NCBI GenBank assembly: GCA_945868475.1
Contig: CAMBLM010000012.1
Span: forward strand, 1-64,000
Direction: 5' to 3'
DNA from: an uncultured Ruminococcus sp.
Lineage (GTDB): Bacteria > Bacillota > Clostridia > Oscillospirales > Ruminococcaceae
Length of the DNA stretch: 64,000 nucleotides
Shown here: one piece after another, positions 16,853-25,170 of the stretch
Position numbering within the stretch: position 1 is the stretch's first letter
Layout of the letters: each line of letters starts with the position of its first letter
The notes under the pieces: model-generated
The model's input: only the letters and a program-made list of their open reading frames with translations
What the model was told of the DNA's origin: nothing
Database searches by the model: none
Position numbers and translations under genes: made by a program

Positions 16853-18659
16853 CTTTCCGACCCTCCGTTTCGGTTTCGGCACTTTCGTTCAGACCCGTAA
16901 GGGAATAGACAAAAACGCCCTTGGATTTGCCTTTCAGCGGTATCTCGCCGATAGGTTCGACAGTCACTCTGTCCTTTACCTGCAAATAAACATTCTCGCT
17001 GATAAGCACCTGACCGCGCTTGGCGTTCGATTCAAGACGCGCGGCGGTGTTGACAGTATCGCCTATCGCCGTGTAGTCCATACGGAAGTCACAGCCGATA
17101 TTTCCGACAACAGCAGGCCCGCAGTTTACGCCTACACCGAATGTTACCGATTTTCCGTATTTTTCATGGAATTTGCTCTCGATGGCGTTTCCGCCGCAGA
17201 CGATATCCCAGGCGGTCTTTACAGCCTTGTAAACATGATCGTCAAGGTCGAACGGAGCGTTAAAAACTGCCATTGTTGCATCTCCGATGAACTTGTCGAG
17301 CGTTCCGCCGTTGCTGAAGATCGCATTGGTCGTAAGGTTCAGATAGCTGTTGAGGATATCTACGACCTGCTCGGGTTCAAGGCTCTCCGACATCGGAGTG
17401 AAGCCTCGGATATCAACGAAAAGCACTGCGATATCGCGGTTTTCTCCGCCGAGCCTGATATGATAATTGCCTTTTTTCGCAATGTCCTCAACGACCTGCG
17501 GAGCGACATATTTCTTGAAAGCGGCAGTTATCCTGCGCTTTTCGGCGGCTTCTTCGACATATTTTCTTACTATATTTATAAGATAGCCAAGAACTGCGAA
17601 AAGCGGTGTATAAAGTATCGGAAAAATCGTTCCTGCACTGTTGAGTGCAATTCCGACAGCAACACTGCCTGCCGCTGTGATAATGACAACAGGGGTCGAG
17701 AATTTCATTTTAAGCTTTCGGGAAAGGATATACACACAGCAGGAAACCACTGCCGCAGTGAGTGCCGAAACCGTTCTTCCGACGGGAACGGGATATTTCC
17801 CGTCAAGCAAGCCCTGAACGATATTTGCATGGATTTCCGCACCGAACATCTGGTCAGAGCAGGCAGGCACGGAAAACTGATCCTGCAAGCCGGAAGCGTA
17901 AGCACCCACTATTACTATACAGTCGGTGAAAATTTTCGGGTCAACTGTCCCGTCAAGCAGACTGCAAAGCGGTATATGCTCATAATCGGACGGCTTGCCT
18001 GCATAACTTATCCACATCCTGCCGCTGTTATCAAGCGTGGGAGTATTCTCTTTTATGCCGAGATATTCACAGTATGCCGAATAGGTCTGCGCGGCGAAGC
18101 TTTTATGTACAGTACCGTCCTTTTCCACAGAAAGCAGAGCCGAACGGACTATGCCGTCATCATCGGGAGCGGCGTTGACGAAGCCCGTTTTCACAATATC
18201 CGCAATGATAGGCTGTTCAACTTCCCCGATATTGAAATGGTCGATGTAAGGCTTGCCATTTTCGTTCGTTTTATAGGCGGTATTATAGTTTATGTATGAG
18301 CCTGCAATGACGCGTCCGCTCTTTTCGCAGGCTTCTTTTAGTGCATTGTCGCCCTGCACGTCCATATCGCCGAACACCATTATATCGAGCGAAATAACGG
18401 CAGGATATTCGCCAAGCTTGTCAATAACATCGGCATATACGCTCCGCGGCCAAGTGCCGAAAGGTCCTATTTCCTGCAAGGTTTTATCGTCTATCGCAAG
18501 AATTTTTATCTTATTGTTTATTCCGCGGTGCGACTGATAGAGCCTGTCACGCAAAAGACTGTCAAAAGAATAAAACACATCATAAAATGCCGACAAAAAA
18601 GCCAGTGCAAATATTACCGCCGCTTCTATCACCGCCAAAGTCCTTGATCTTCGTTCCAC
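16836..18659 (-). CDS. CHASE2-domain adenylate cyclase (class III)
   Basis: 607 residues from GTG at 18659, preceded by GGAGGG; an ATG at 18686 is in frame but places the ribosome binding site inside the gene. Order: N-terminal membrane segment, extracellular CHASE2 sensor (IKILAIDDKTLQEIGPFGTWPRS, VISLDIMVFGD), three membrane segments around residues 300-385, then a catalytic domain with VLFVDIRGFTPMSESL (metal Asp), GGTLDKFIGDATMAVF (second Asp and adenine-selecting Lys) and DYTAIGDTVNTAARLES (Asp for adenine, Asn-Arg transition-state pair). These residues predict ATP, not GTP, as substrate. cAMP use in clostridia is poorly known. FecR and CHASE2-cyclase neighbours are a recurrent pair. Confidence 0.9.
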   Translation of the reverse strand: MERRSRTLAVIEAAVIFALAFLSAFYDVFYSFDSLLRDRLYQSHRGINNKIKILAIDDKTLQEIGPFGTWPRSVYADVIDKLGEYPAVISLDIMVFGDMDVQGDNALKEACEKSGRVIAGSYINYNTAYKTNENGKPYIDHFNIGEVEQPIIADIVKTGFVNAAPDDDGIVRSALLSVEKDGTVHKSFAAQTYSAYCEYLGIKENTPTLDNSGRMWISYAGKPSDYEHIPLCSLLDGTVDPKIFTDCIVIVGAYASGLQDQFSVPACSDQMFGAEIHANIVQGLLDGKYPVPVGRTVSALTAAVVSCCVYILSRKLKMKFSTPVVIITAAGSVAVGIALNSAGTIFPILYTPLFAVLGYLINIVRKYVEEAAEKRRITAAFKKYVAPQVVEDIAKKGNYHIRLGGENRDIAVLFVDIRGFTPMSESLEPEQVVDILNSYLNLTTNAIFSNGGTLDKFIGDATMAVFNAPFDLDDHVYKAVKTAWDIVCGGNAIESKFHEKYGKSVTFGVGVNCGPAVVGNIGCDFRMDYTAIGDTVNTAARLESNAKRGQVLISENVYLQVKDRVTVEPIGEIPLKGKSKGVFVYSLTGLNESAETETEGRKDAAKV

Positions 18660-18775
18660 ATTGCCCTCCGTTAAAAAAATTAACACTTTATCATAATCTT
18701 ACTGCATCATTATAGCATATATTAAGTGATTTGTCACTATATTTTTATAAATTTTATATTTTTTTGAAATAACTA

Positions 18776-18804
18776 TTTACAAAGCCGACAAACTATGCTA
18801 TAAT
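18776..18804 (+). promoter_or_regulatory. Promoter of the GGDEF-CobU-PilT genes
   Basis: TTTACA 18776-18781, 17-base spacer, TATAAT 18799-18804. Confidence 0.7.
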
Positions 18805-18876
18805 AATATCGAATTTTAATGAAAAATTAATATTTCACTTTACTTTATATAATAAACGGAAAGGAACACTTCACCA

Positions 18877-19914
18877 ATGGAAAACGATATCAAAAAGGTT
18901 TCCTCGGATGCTTTGCTTGAACAGATATTCAGCATCACGCAAAATCTTTACAAAGAAATGTCGCGAACGGACGATGATGCGGAAAACGATCACAGGACTA
19001 TCTACTGCCTGCTCACCGATCTCGGAAGAACGCTTGTCAACGCCGACCGTGCAAGCTTCTGGAAATGGGATAAGCGCAGTCACTCGCTTTGGACGACCGC
19101 AGCTGTCGGCGAGGGCAGGATAACCATTCCCGAGGGAACGGGACTTGTCGGAAAAGCTCTTGAGGAAAAACGTGCGATCGTAACGAATGATCCGTACAAT
19201 GACCCCGATTTCAACTCTGACGTTGATAAAAAAACAGGTTATGTAACAAAATCTATCCTCGTAATGCCTATCTCCGACTGCAAGGGTGAATTTATCGGCG
19301 CATATCAGGCGATAAACAAGCTTGACGGAAACGGCTTTGACCTTGTTGAGGACGTAAAAAGGCTTTCGCTTGCCGCTTTCATCTGCGGAATAACGCTCGA
19401 ATCGGACAGTTTCCTCGATGATTCGCGTCACGATAAGCTCACCGAGCTGAAAAACCGAATGGGCTTTTACAGTGATTACGGCAAAATATACGAGAAAATG
19501 CTCACCGACAACCGAAACCGCAGAGATGTTTCGCTTTTCATCTGCGATATCGACTTTTTCAAAAAGGTCAACGATACATACGGACATAATGCAGGCGACG
19601 CTGTTTTAAAGCACGTTGCCGAACATTTCAGAATAAATTCGCGAATTTGCGACGGCGTTTACAGATGGGGCGGCGAGGAATTCATCGTTGTCCTCCCCGA
19701 CACGGACGCTTCAAAAGCTGCGGAGGCTGCGGAAAGGCTGAGAATCTGCATAATGGATTCTGTCTGCTGCTTTGAGGATCTGAAGATCAAGGTAACGATG
19801 AGCTTCGGCGTTACACAGCTTGACCCTGCAATTTCTATCGAAGACAATATCAAGGCTGCCGATGCAAAGCTTTACAAGGCAAAGGAAAGCGGCAGAAACA
19901 GAGTAATTTTATAA
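18877..19914 (+). CDS. GAF-GGDEF diguanylate cyclase
   Basis: 345 residues, soluble. GAF domain about 40-175 (DRASFWKWDKRSHSLWTTAA, GTGLVGKALEEKRAIVTNDP), GGDEF domain about 185-345: LTELKNRMGFYSDY, FICDIDFFKKVNDTYGHNAG, then RWGGEEF with the active GGEEF signature, and KAADAKLYKAKESGRNRVI. The product-inhibition I-site RxxD is present as RICD exactly five residues before GGEEF, so feedback by c-di-GMP is expected. It heads a plus-strand set with the CobU-like gene (19 bases downstream) and pilT. It is 3 kb from the GEMM riboswitch and could supply its ligand (inference). Confidence 0.93.
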   Translation: MENDIKKVSSDALLEQIFSITQNLYKEMSRTDDDAENDHRTIYCLLTDLGRTLVNADRASFWKWDKRSHSLWTTAAVGEGRITIPEGTGLVGKALEEKRAIVTNDPYNDPDFNSDVDKKTGYVTKSILVMPISDCKGEFIGAYQAINKLDGNGFDLVEDVKRLSLAAFICGITLESDSFLDDSRHDKLTELKNRMGFYSDYGKIYEKMLTDNRNRRDVSLFICDIDFFKKVNDTYGHNAGDAVLKHVAEHFRINSRICDGVYRWGGEEFIVVLPDTDASKAAEAAERLRICIMDSVCCFEDLKIKVTMSFGVTQLDPAISIEDNIKAADAKLYKAKESGRNRVIL

Positions 19915-19933
19915 AAACGGAGGAATCGATCAA

Positions 19934-20479
19934 ATGTCAAAAACAATTCTTGTAACAGGCGGTGCGGCAAGCGGAAAATCAAGATGGGCAGTATCTTACC
20001 TTGCGGCCTGCGATTATGTGCTTTATCTGCGCACGGCAGATGAAGTGGACAAAGACACCCTTGGACGAATCGAATACAGCAATAAACATAACTTCGTTGA
20101 GTGGGACATAAAAACGCGCATCACAAGCACTCCTGCTGAAAATATCACCGATCACAAATTCGTCATCTTCGACAACCTTGCGGCTTATTCTTCACATATC
20201 ATCGACCAAATGTGTCCCGACATTTCGGCAATGACGGAAGAACTCAAAAAGGACATCGAAAAGAAGATAATATCCGATATCACGGACATGTACGATCAGA
20301 TAATGGTCATCGACGGAACGATGATAACCATCACCCTCGAAACGGGCTTCTCCGTTACACCGAATAACAGAGAGCAGGCTGTTTTCAGAGAGATACTCGG
20401 AAACGTAAACCAGCGTCTTGCCAATATGTCCAACGAGGTCTATTTGTCGGCAAGCGGAATACAGTTCAAGATAAAGTAA
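19934..20479 (+). CDS. CobU-like P-loop kinase/guanylyltransferase homologue
   Basis: 181 residues, the length of adenosylcobinamide kinase/guanylyltransferase. P-loop TGGAASGKSRWA at the N-terminus and a CobU-type C-terminus (ETGFSVTPNNREQAVFREIL, then NVNQRLANMSNEVYLSASGI). The central part is divergent. There is no other cobalamin gene here; it lies between a diguanylate cyclase and pilT with short spacings (19 and 15 bases), so it may have been recruited to another role or may simply be displaced. Ribosome binding site GGAGGA. Confidence 0.75.
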   Translation: MSKTILVTGGAASGKSRWAVSYLAACDYVLYLRTADEVDKDTLGRIEYSNKHNFVEWDIKTRITSTPAENITDHKFVIFDNLAAYSSHIIDQMCPDISAMTEELKKDIEKKIISDITDMYDQIMVIDGTMITITLETGFSVTPNNREQAVFREILGNVNQRLANMSNEVYLSASGIQFKIK

Positions 20480-20494
20480 AGGAGAGGCAGAATC

Positions 20495-21556
20495 ATGACA
20501 TTTGAAGAATTTGTAATGGAAGCCAGAACAATGGGAGCTTCCGATATCCACCTCACAGTCGGCAAACCTACCGTTGTAAGAGTAAACGGTGAACTCAGAC
20601 CGTTTAAAGACCTTTCCGATGTTGTTGTAAACCGCACTATCCTCTCTATCCTGACCGCAGAACAGGAACAGCTCCTCACAACGGGTCACGACATTGACTT
20701 CAGCTTTGAGCTTTCCAACGGAACAAGACAGAGAGTCAACGTTTTCCGTCAGAGCGGCAGACTTGCCTGCTGTATAAGACTTCTCAACGACAATATTCCT
20801 ACTCTTGAGGCACTCAAAATGCCTAACGTTTTAAGCGAACTTTCCGAGAAGAAGCGCGGTCTTATCCTTGTAACAGGTCCTACGGGTTCGGGTAAATCCA
20901 CCACCCTCTCCGCAATGGTAGACCATATCAATAAAAACAGAGCCTGCCATATCATCACTATCGAAGACCCGATCGAATATAAGTACGTTCAGGATAAAGC
21001 AACTATCCACCAGCGTGAGATCGGCAAAGATGTTCCATCGTTCAGTGCCGCACTCAGAAGCGCACTCCGTGAAGACCCCGATGTTATCCTCGTCGGCGAA
21101 ATGAGAGATTATGAAACTATCTCCCTCGCAATGACAGCCGCCGAAACGGGACACCTTGTCCTCGGTACGCTCCACACTTCGAGCGCGGCACAGACTATCG
21201 ACCGTATCATCGATGCCTGCCCTCCCCACGCTCAGGATCAGGTAAGAGCGCAGCTTGCAAATATGTTCCAGGGCGTGATCTGCCAGACTCTCGTTCCGAC
21301 AGCGGACGGAAACGGCAGAGTCGCCGCACTCGAAATACTTATCGGTACAGATGCGGTAAAGAGCCAGATCAGAGCGAACAAGATACCGCAGATGGAAACC
21401 GTAATGCAGTCGGGCGTCCGTCAGGGAATGTGTACCCTCAAAGACAGCCTTGCGAAGCTTTATCAGCGCGGCGTTATCTCCTACGAAACAGCAATGGAAT
21501 TTGCTCCCGACAAGACAGAAATGGAAAAAGCACTCCGACTTGGAGCAGGTTTTTGA
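20495..21556 (+). CDS. pilT: PilT-type twitching motility ATPase
   Basis: 353 residues. N-terminal PilT domain (MGASDIHLTVGKPTVVRVNG), Walker A TGPTGSGKSTTLSAM, Asp box ITIEDPIEYKY, Walker B DPDVILVGEMRDYETISLA, His box TGHLVLGTLHTSSAAQTIDR. It powers retraction of type IV pili. No other pilus genes are in the window. Being cotranscribed with a diguanylate cyclase suggests surface-motility control by c-di-GMP. The C-terminal AIRxLIRE motif of classic PilT is not evident, so a PilT-like role in another type IV filament system is possible. Confidence 0.92.
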   Translation: MTFEEFVMEARTMGASDIHLTVGKPTVVRVNGELRPFKDLSDVVVNRTILSILTAEQEQLLTTGHDIDFSFELSNGTRQRVNVFRQSGRLACCIRLLNDNIPTLEALKMPNVLSELSEKKRGLILVTGPTGSGKSTTLSAMVDHINKNRACHIITIEDPIEYKYVQDKATIHQREIGKDVPSFSAALRSALREDPDVILVGEMRDYETISLAMTAAETGHLVLGTLHTSSAAQTIDRIIDACPPHAQDQVRAQLANMFQGVICQTLVPTADGNGRVAALEILIGTDAVKSQIRANKIPQMETVMQSGVRQGMCTLKDSLAKLYQRGVISYETAMEFAPDKTEMEKALRLGAGF

Positions 21557-21755
21557 TCTAATGCGTAATGCGTAATTCGTAATGCGGAATTATTTGTATT
21601 TCGTGAATTTACTGCAAAACACCAAATTTCGTAGAACGGATTCTATTTTCGTTCGGTTAAAAATCTCGCATTTATTGTAATTTTCTGTAGGGGACGGGTT
21701 TCCCGTCCCGAATCGCGAAACGATTTTCGGTGTACATAATTTCACAAAAAAACAA

Positions 21756-21803
21756 AATGTCCCTATTTTTCAACGGGTTTATCCAGTGAAAAATAGGGAC
21801 ATT
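21756..21803. terminator. Hairpin inside repeat copy 1, likely bidirectional terminator
   Basis: 17-bp stem, AATGTCCCTATTTTTCA (21756-21772) with TGAAAAATAGGGACATT (21787-21803), A-rich before and T-rich after. It lies between convergent pilT and the GH13 gene. Confidence 0.65.
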
Positions 21804-21880
21804 CGTTTATTGTAGAACGTCTTGCGGCGCGGATTTGACAACCCGTCCACTATGGAATATTTGCAAACAGACGGATATAA

Positions 21881-21980
21881 TACTAAACACCAATAAAACT
21901 ATAGACAAAAAATCGTCGCATAATCCATATATGCAAGATTATGCTCGATTTTTTGTATAGTTTTTAATTGGTGTTTAGTA
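21881..21980. mobile_element. MITE (family M), copy inside repeat R1
   Basis: 100-base near-palindrome bounded by TACTAAACACCAAT and ATTGGTGTTTAGTA, with TAA on both sides (21878-21880 and 21981-21983) as a target duplication. No coding capacity. Confidence 0.85.
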
Positions 21981-22046
21981 TAAAATCCACCCCTACGGAA
22001 TTCGTGACAAATATGCGGAGCTTAAATAATTCCGCATTCCGAATTC

Positions 22047-23591
22047 CTAATTCCGAATTTTATAAAATCCTGCACTGCATGGCGGAACAGTTATCTTTGT
22101 TCCGTTCTGAACCGATATGCCGCCGAATGTATAGATGCTTTCGCCGAGCTTTTCGCCGAAGTCAAATACGACCTCTCTTGCAGCAGGATTGATGATAACG
22201 AGTATTTTCTCACTGCCTGCGCTTCTTATATATGCGAGCGGATATTCGTTCTTTTCGGCATAGACGAACTCTATTCCGCCCTTGCTCAGAAGTGCTTCGT
22301 GTGCCTGACGTATTGTGATAAGGTGTCGGATCTCGTGCCAGAGCGAATTTTCGTCTGCCATTGAAGCGGCTGCTGTCGGGCGGTCGGAAGCTTCGTCCTG
22401 CTTGATATAGAGTTTTTCGGTCGGCGCACTGCTGAAGCCTGCGTTTGTGGAATTATCCCACTGCATAGGCGAACGTGAACCTGTTCTGCCGTAGCCGCCC
22501 TCTACTGAAGTGAGGTTTTCGACATATCTCATACCGATCTCATCGCCGTAATAGATGAACGGTGCACCCGGCATTGAAAGCAGAAATGCAAATGCTACTT
22601 TAAGGCTGTCGCCGTGGATAGTACGTGCAAGTCTGTCCATATCGTGGTTTCCCGAGGGGATACAGATAAGTCCCTTGCGCTCCGACTTTTCGTAGTTTTC
22701 CTTATACTTTGCGACGAACTCTGAGATGTCGCCCTTTCCTCTGTCGGAGAAAAACGGCTCTTCGCAGCGGAAAAGATCGTTGTAGTGCGACGGACCGAAA
22801 TGGAGCAGGAAATCCATGTGGAATCCGCCCTGAATGGACTTGTCGGGTTCGCCCCATTCGGACACCATAGCCGCATCGGGGAATTCCTTATCAAGGAATC
22901 CGCGGACATTCTGCCAGAGCTTTATCGTACCCTTGCTGTCCTCGTCATTTTTCACGAGCGAACCTGCCATATCGACACGGAAGCCGTCGCAGCCCATTCC
23001 GAGCCAGAAGCGCATAACATTTTTCATTGCTTCAAGTGTAGCTTTCGGACCGTCTGCATCCATCGGCTGCTGCCAGGGGCGGTCGCAGCGGTAGAAACCG
23101 TAATTGAGCGCAGGCTGGTGCGAGAAAAAGTTGACTGCGCATGAACCGTCACGGTCGGAGATGCCTCTTATACAGCCCATTCCCTGCGGTTCTTCCCAAA
23201 TGCAGTCCGTCCAGACGTAACGGTCGGTAAACTCGTTCTTTTCAGCTTTCATTGACTCCCTGAACCACTTATGCTCAACGCTTGTATGGCCGGGAACGAG
23301 GTCAAGAAGAACGTGCATACCGCGCTTATGCGCTTCCTCAAAAACGTGTTTGAGGTCTTCGTTAGTACCATAGCGCGGAGCGGCCTTACAGTAATCGGAA
23401 ACGTCATAGCCTGCATCTCCGAACGGTGATTCAAAACAGGGGTTTATCCAGATTGCGTTGCAGCCAAGCTCTTTGATATAATCGAGCTTTTCGATGATAC
23501 CGTTAAAGTCACCGATACCGTCACCGTTCGTATCGTTGAAAGACTGGGGATATATTTCGTAAAAAACTGCGTTATCAAGCCATTTTGACAT
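22047..23591 (-). CDS. GH13 alpha-glucosidase/amylase-family enzyme
   Basis: 514 residues. Start at 23591 (MSKWLDNAVFYEIYPQSF) is set by AAAGGAG; seven upstream codons are not used. GH13 barrel: NDTNGDGIGDFNGI, AIWINPCFESPFGDAGYD, DLVPGHTS, GCDGFRVDMAG (nucleophile Asp), MVSEWGEPD (acid/base Glu), PSGNHDMDR (third Asp), then a beta-sandwich C-domain. It belongs near the trehalose synthase/oligo-1,6-glucosidase-like branch and lacks a signal peptide, so it acts on small cytoplasmic glucosides. No transporter or regulator is adjacent. The exact specificity is unknown. Confidence 0.92.
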   Translation of the reverse strand: MSKWLDNAVFYEIYPQSFNDTNGDGIGDFNGIIEKLDYIKELGCNAIWINPCFESPFGDAGYDVSDYCKAAPRYGTNEDLKHVFEEAHKRGMHVLLDLVPGHTSVEHKWFRESMKAEKNEFTDRYVWTDCIWEEPQGMGCIRGISDRDGSCAVNFFSHQPALNYGFYRCDRPWQQPMDADGPKATLEAMKNVMRFWLGMGCDGFRVDMAGSLVKNDEDSKGTIKLWQNVRGFLDKEFPDAAMVSEWGEPDKSIQGGFHMDFLLHFGPSHYNDLFRCEEPFFSDRGKGDISEFVAKYKENYEKSERKGLICIPSGNHDMDRLARTIHGDSLKVAFAFLLSMPGAPFIYYGDEIGMRYVENLTSVEGGYGRTGSRSPMQWDNSTNAGFSSAPTEKLYIKQDEASDRPTAAASMADENSLWHEIRHLITIRQAHEALLSKGGIEFVYAEKNEYPLAYIRSAGSEKILVIINPAAREVVFDFGEKLGESIYTFGGISVQNGTKITVPPCSAGFYKIRN

Positions 23592-23670
23592 AGTATTTTC
23601 TCCTTTCGCCACAGAGCCGACAGAATTGTTTTATTTTGGAAAGCACATTATTTTGTGTCTTACTATTGAT

Positions 23671-23699
23671 ATGATATCACTATTTACAGTTTAATTCAA
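23671..23699 (-). promoter_or_regulatory. Promoter of the GH13 gene
   Basis: On the minus strand TTGAAT (23699-23694), 17-base spacer, TATCAT (23676-23671). Confidence 0.6.
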
Positions 23700-23790
23700 G
23701 TATAATTGCACTCAATTATGATACTATCCTATTATTTTATAGATCAGGTCAAATAAAGACTTTCACTTTTTATTGAAAAAACAGACTTTG

Positions 23791-23912
23791 TACTAAATAC
23801 CATTAAAGTATTGAAAAAAGCTGACAAGCTTGCAGCTGTTTATACTAATTTTAAACTGAAAGTGTACAAAATATCGGCGCAGTTTTTTCCTTTATTTTGT
23901 TGATGTTTAGTA
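23791..23912. mobile_element. Degenerate MITE of family M
   Basis: Ends TACTAAATACCATT and TTGATGTTTAGTA resemble family M with several changes. The interior has lost most of the palindrome. It is an old copy lying in a gene-free stretch (23592-24100) that otherwise shows only the GH13 promoter. Confidence 0.55.
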
Positions 23913-24100
23913 TTATATGGCTGTTTATAGAAGAATGTGGGATTTATTTCGATTCACATAAAAAAACAGGTACTTCCCTCGAAAATACTTTTATTTCTTC
24001 CTGTTATGTGTATAATTTAATTGATTTTATTCAAAAAATGTGGTATTAAACTTGGCTTATACCGCTTCACCGCATCAATGTAAAAAAGGGGAATATAACT

Positions 24101-24313
24101 ATGAGTTACAATTATCAATGTGTGGAACAGGAACTTTGCGATGATGTCATCGGAAAATACACTGCTTATGGGGTAAAAAATACTGCGAACAACACCGTGA
24201 TAAGTGATGTAGGCAATATCGACATTGTGTCTGCGATCGTGAATAAGCTCAACAAATATCAGGTTTTTCCTGTGCATCTTCATGAAGTGATCGAAGATCT
24301 TATTTCAGACTGA
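24101..24313 (+). CDS. DUF6514-like small protein
   Basis: 70 residues from ATG with AAAAGGGGA upstream. The pattern YTAYGVKNTANNTVISDV, then NIDIVSAIVNKLN and LHEVIEDLI matches the small DUF6514 proteins of Clostridia: a short beta-hairpin reporting a status word followed by a helix. Function unknown. No membrane segment. It stands alone between a degenerate MITE and a disrupted membrane-protein gene. Confidence 0.65.
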   Translation: MSYNYQCVEQELCDDVIGKYTAYGVKNTANNTVISDVGNIDIVSAIVNKLNKYQVFPVHLHEVIEDLISD

Positions 24314-24436
24314 ATCAATATAAATCGAACCGACCGAATTATTTTGCCTTTGCGGTGAAATGATCCGGTCAGAACAATTTGTCTGACCGAAAAAATACAA
24401 TAAAGTTAGCTTATACTAACTAAAAGAGATACTATT

Positions 24437-25037
24437 ATGTCTGTATTAACAATTATCATTGAATGTCTTATCCTCGCAATACCGTTCTCAATAATGGTTA
24501 CGGTGCTTCTGAACAAAGACCCCGTAAATATGATAACGGACTATCCGCCCGAAATTCAAGCTGAATATTACAGAAGTCAGGGACTTGAAGCGAAAAAAGA
24601 AAAGCTGACCGCAAAGAACTACATAGCTAAAGCGATCTTTATGGTCGTTGCGCTTGCAGTGGTCGTAGGCTTTGCGTATCTTGCAGGGGCGAGATCTTTC
24701 CTCGACGGCTTTATTGCGGCAATATGCTACTGCCTTGCGCTCTTTGCATTCGATACATTTATCATTGACTGGATATTCTTTCCGAGAGTAATACTAAACA
24801 CCAATAAAAAACGGGAAAAAATCTGCGCCGAAATCCTATATATGCGAGATTGTCGGCTTGATTTTTTCCATATTTTAAATGGTGTTTAGTATAAAACGCT
24901 GGAGATTGCCCGGCACAGAACACATGGACAAGGAATATGCGCAGAAGTGGTTCCATGTAAAAGACTGCTTCCCGATGATCCCCGTTTTTCTTGCTCTTGC
25001 GGTCATCGCAGGACTTATCGTTATGTGGATAAGCTGA
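24437..25037 (+). pseudogene. Small membrane protein gene split by a MITE
   Basis: The first part (24437-24791) encodes an N-terminal membrane segment (ILAIPFSIMVTVLL), a loop and two further membrane segments (AIFMVVALAVVVGFAYLAG, AICYCLALFAFDTFIIDWIF). The frame then enters the MITE and stops at 24889. Removing the MITE plus one TAA (24792-24894) joins GTA to AAACGC in frame and gives 165 residues continuing KRWRLPGTEHMDKEYAQKW and ending in another membrane helix (PVFLALAVIAGLIVMWIS) with TGA at 25035-25037. The ancestral protein therefore had about four membrane helices. I do not know its function. The break is recent, because both halves are otherwise intact. Confidence 0.9.
24792..24891. 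mobile_element. MITE (family M) inserted in the membrane-protein gene
   Basis: 100 bases, ends TACTAAACACCAAT and AAATGGTGTTTAGTA, flanked by TAA at 24789-24791 and 24892-24894. Clean excision restores the host frame, which fixes the element boundaries and the target duplication. Confidence 0.92.
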
Positions 25038-25073
25038 ATTGCACTTTTATAAAAAACTCCGACCGAATTGTAA

Positions 25074-25170
25074 TACTAAACACCAATAAAACTATAGACA
25101 AAAAATCTGCGCAAAAACCATATATCAGAGTTTTGGCTTGATTTTTGTATAGTTTTTAATTGGTGTTTAG
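25074..25170. mobile_element. MITE (family M) cut by an IS insertion
   Basis: Begins TACTAAACACCAATAAAACT after TAA at 25071-25073 and runs to GGTGTTTA, where the IS5-family element has landed. The expected right end GTATAA is absent beyond the IS, so a small deletion followed or accompanied the insertion. Confidence 0.85.

Larger units (their letters stand above)
21560..22046. repeat. Long inverted-repeat element (family R), copy 1, at a convergent junction
   Basis: Ends carry imperfect inverted repeats built from TAATGCGTAATTCG and GCGGAATTATTT units. The interior has GTAGGGGACGGG, CCCGTCCCGAATCGCGAA and a large hairpin. It fills the space between the ends of pilT and the GH13 gene and has itself been hit by a MITE at 21881. 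The same family recurs at 28675-29036 and as an end fragment at 36022-36056. Confidence 0.75.

Noticed and set aside
24330-24405. Terminator after the DUF6514-like gene from the GGTCAG/CTGACC hairpin
   Set aside because: It is followed by A residues, not T, in the needed direction.
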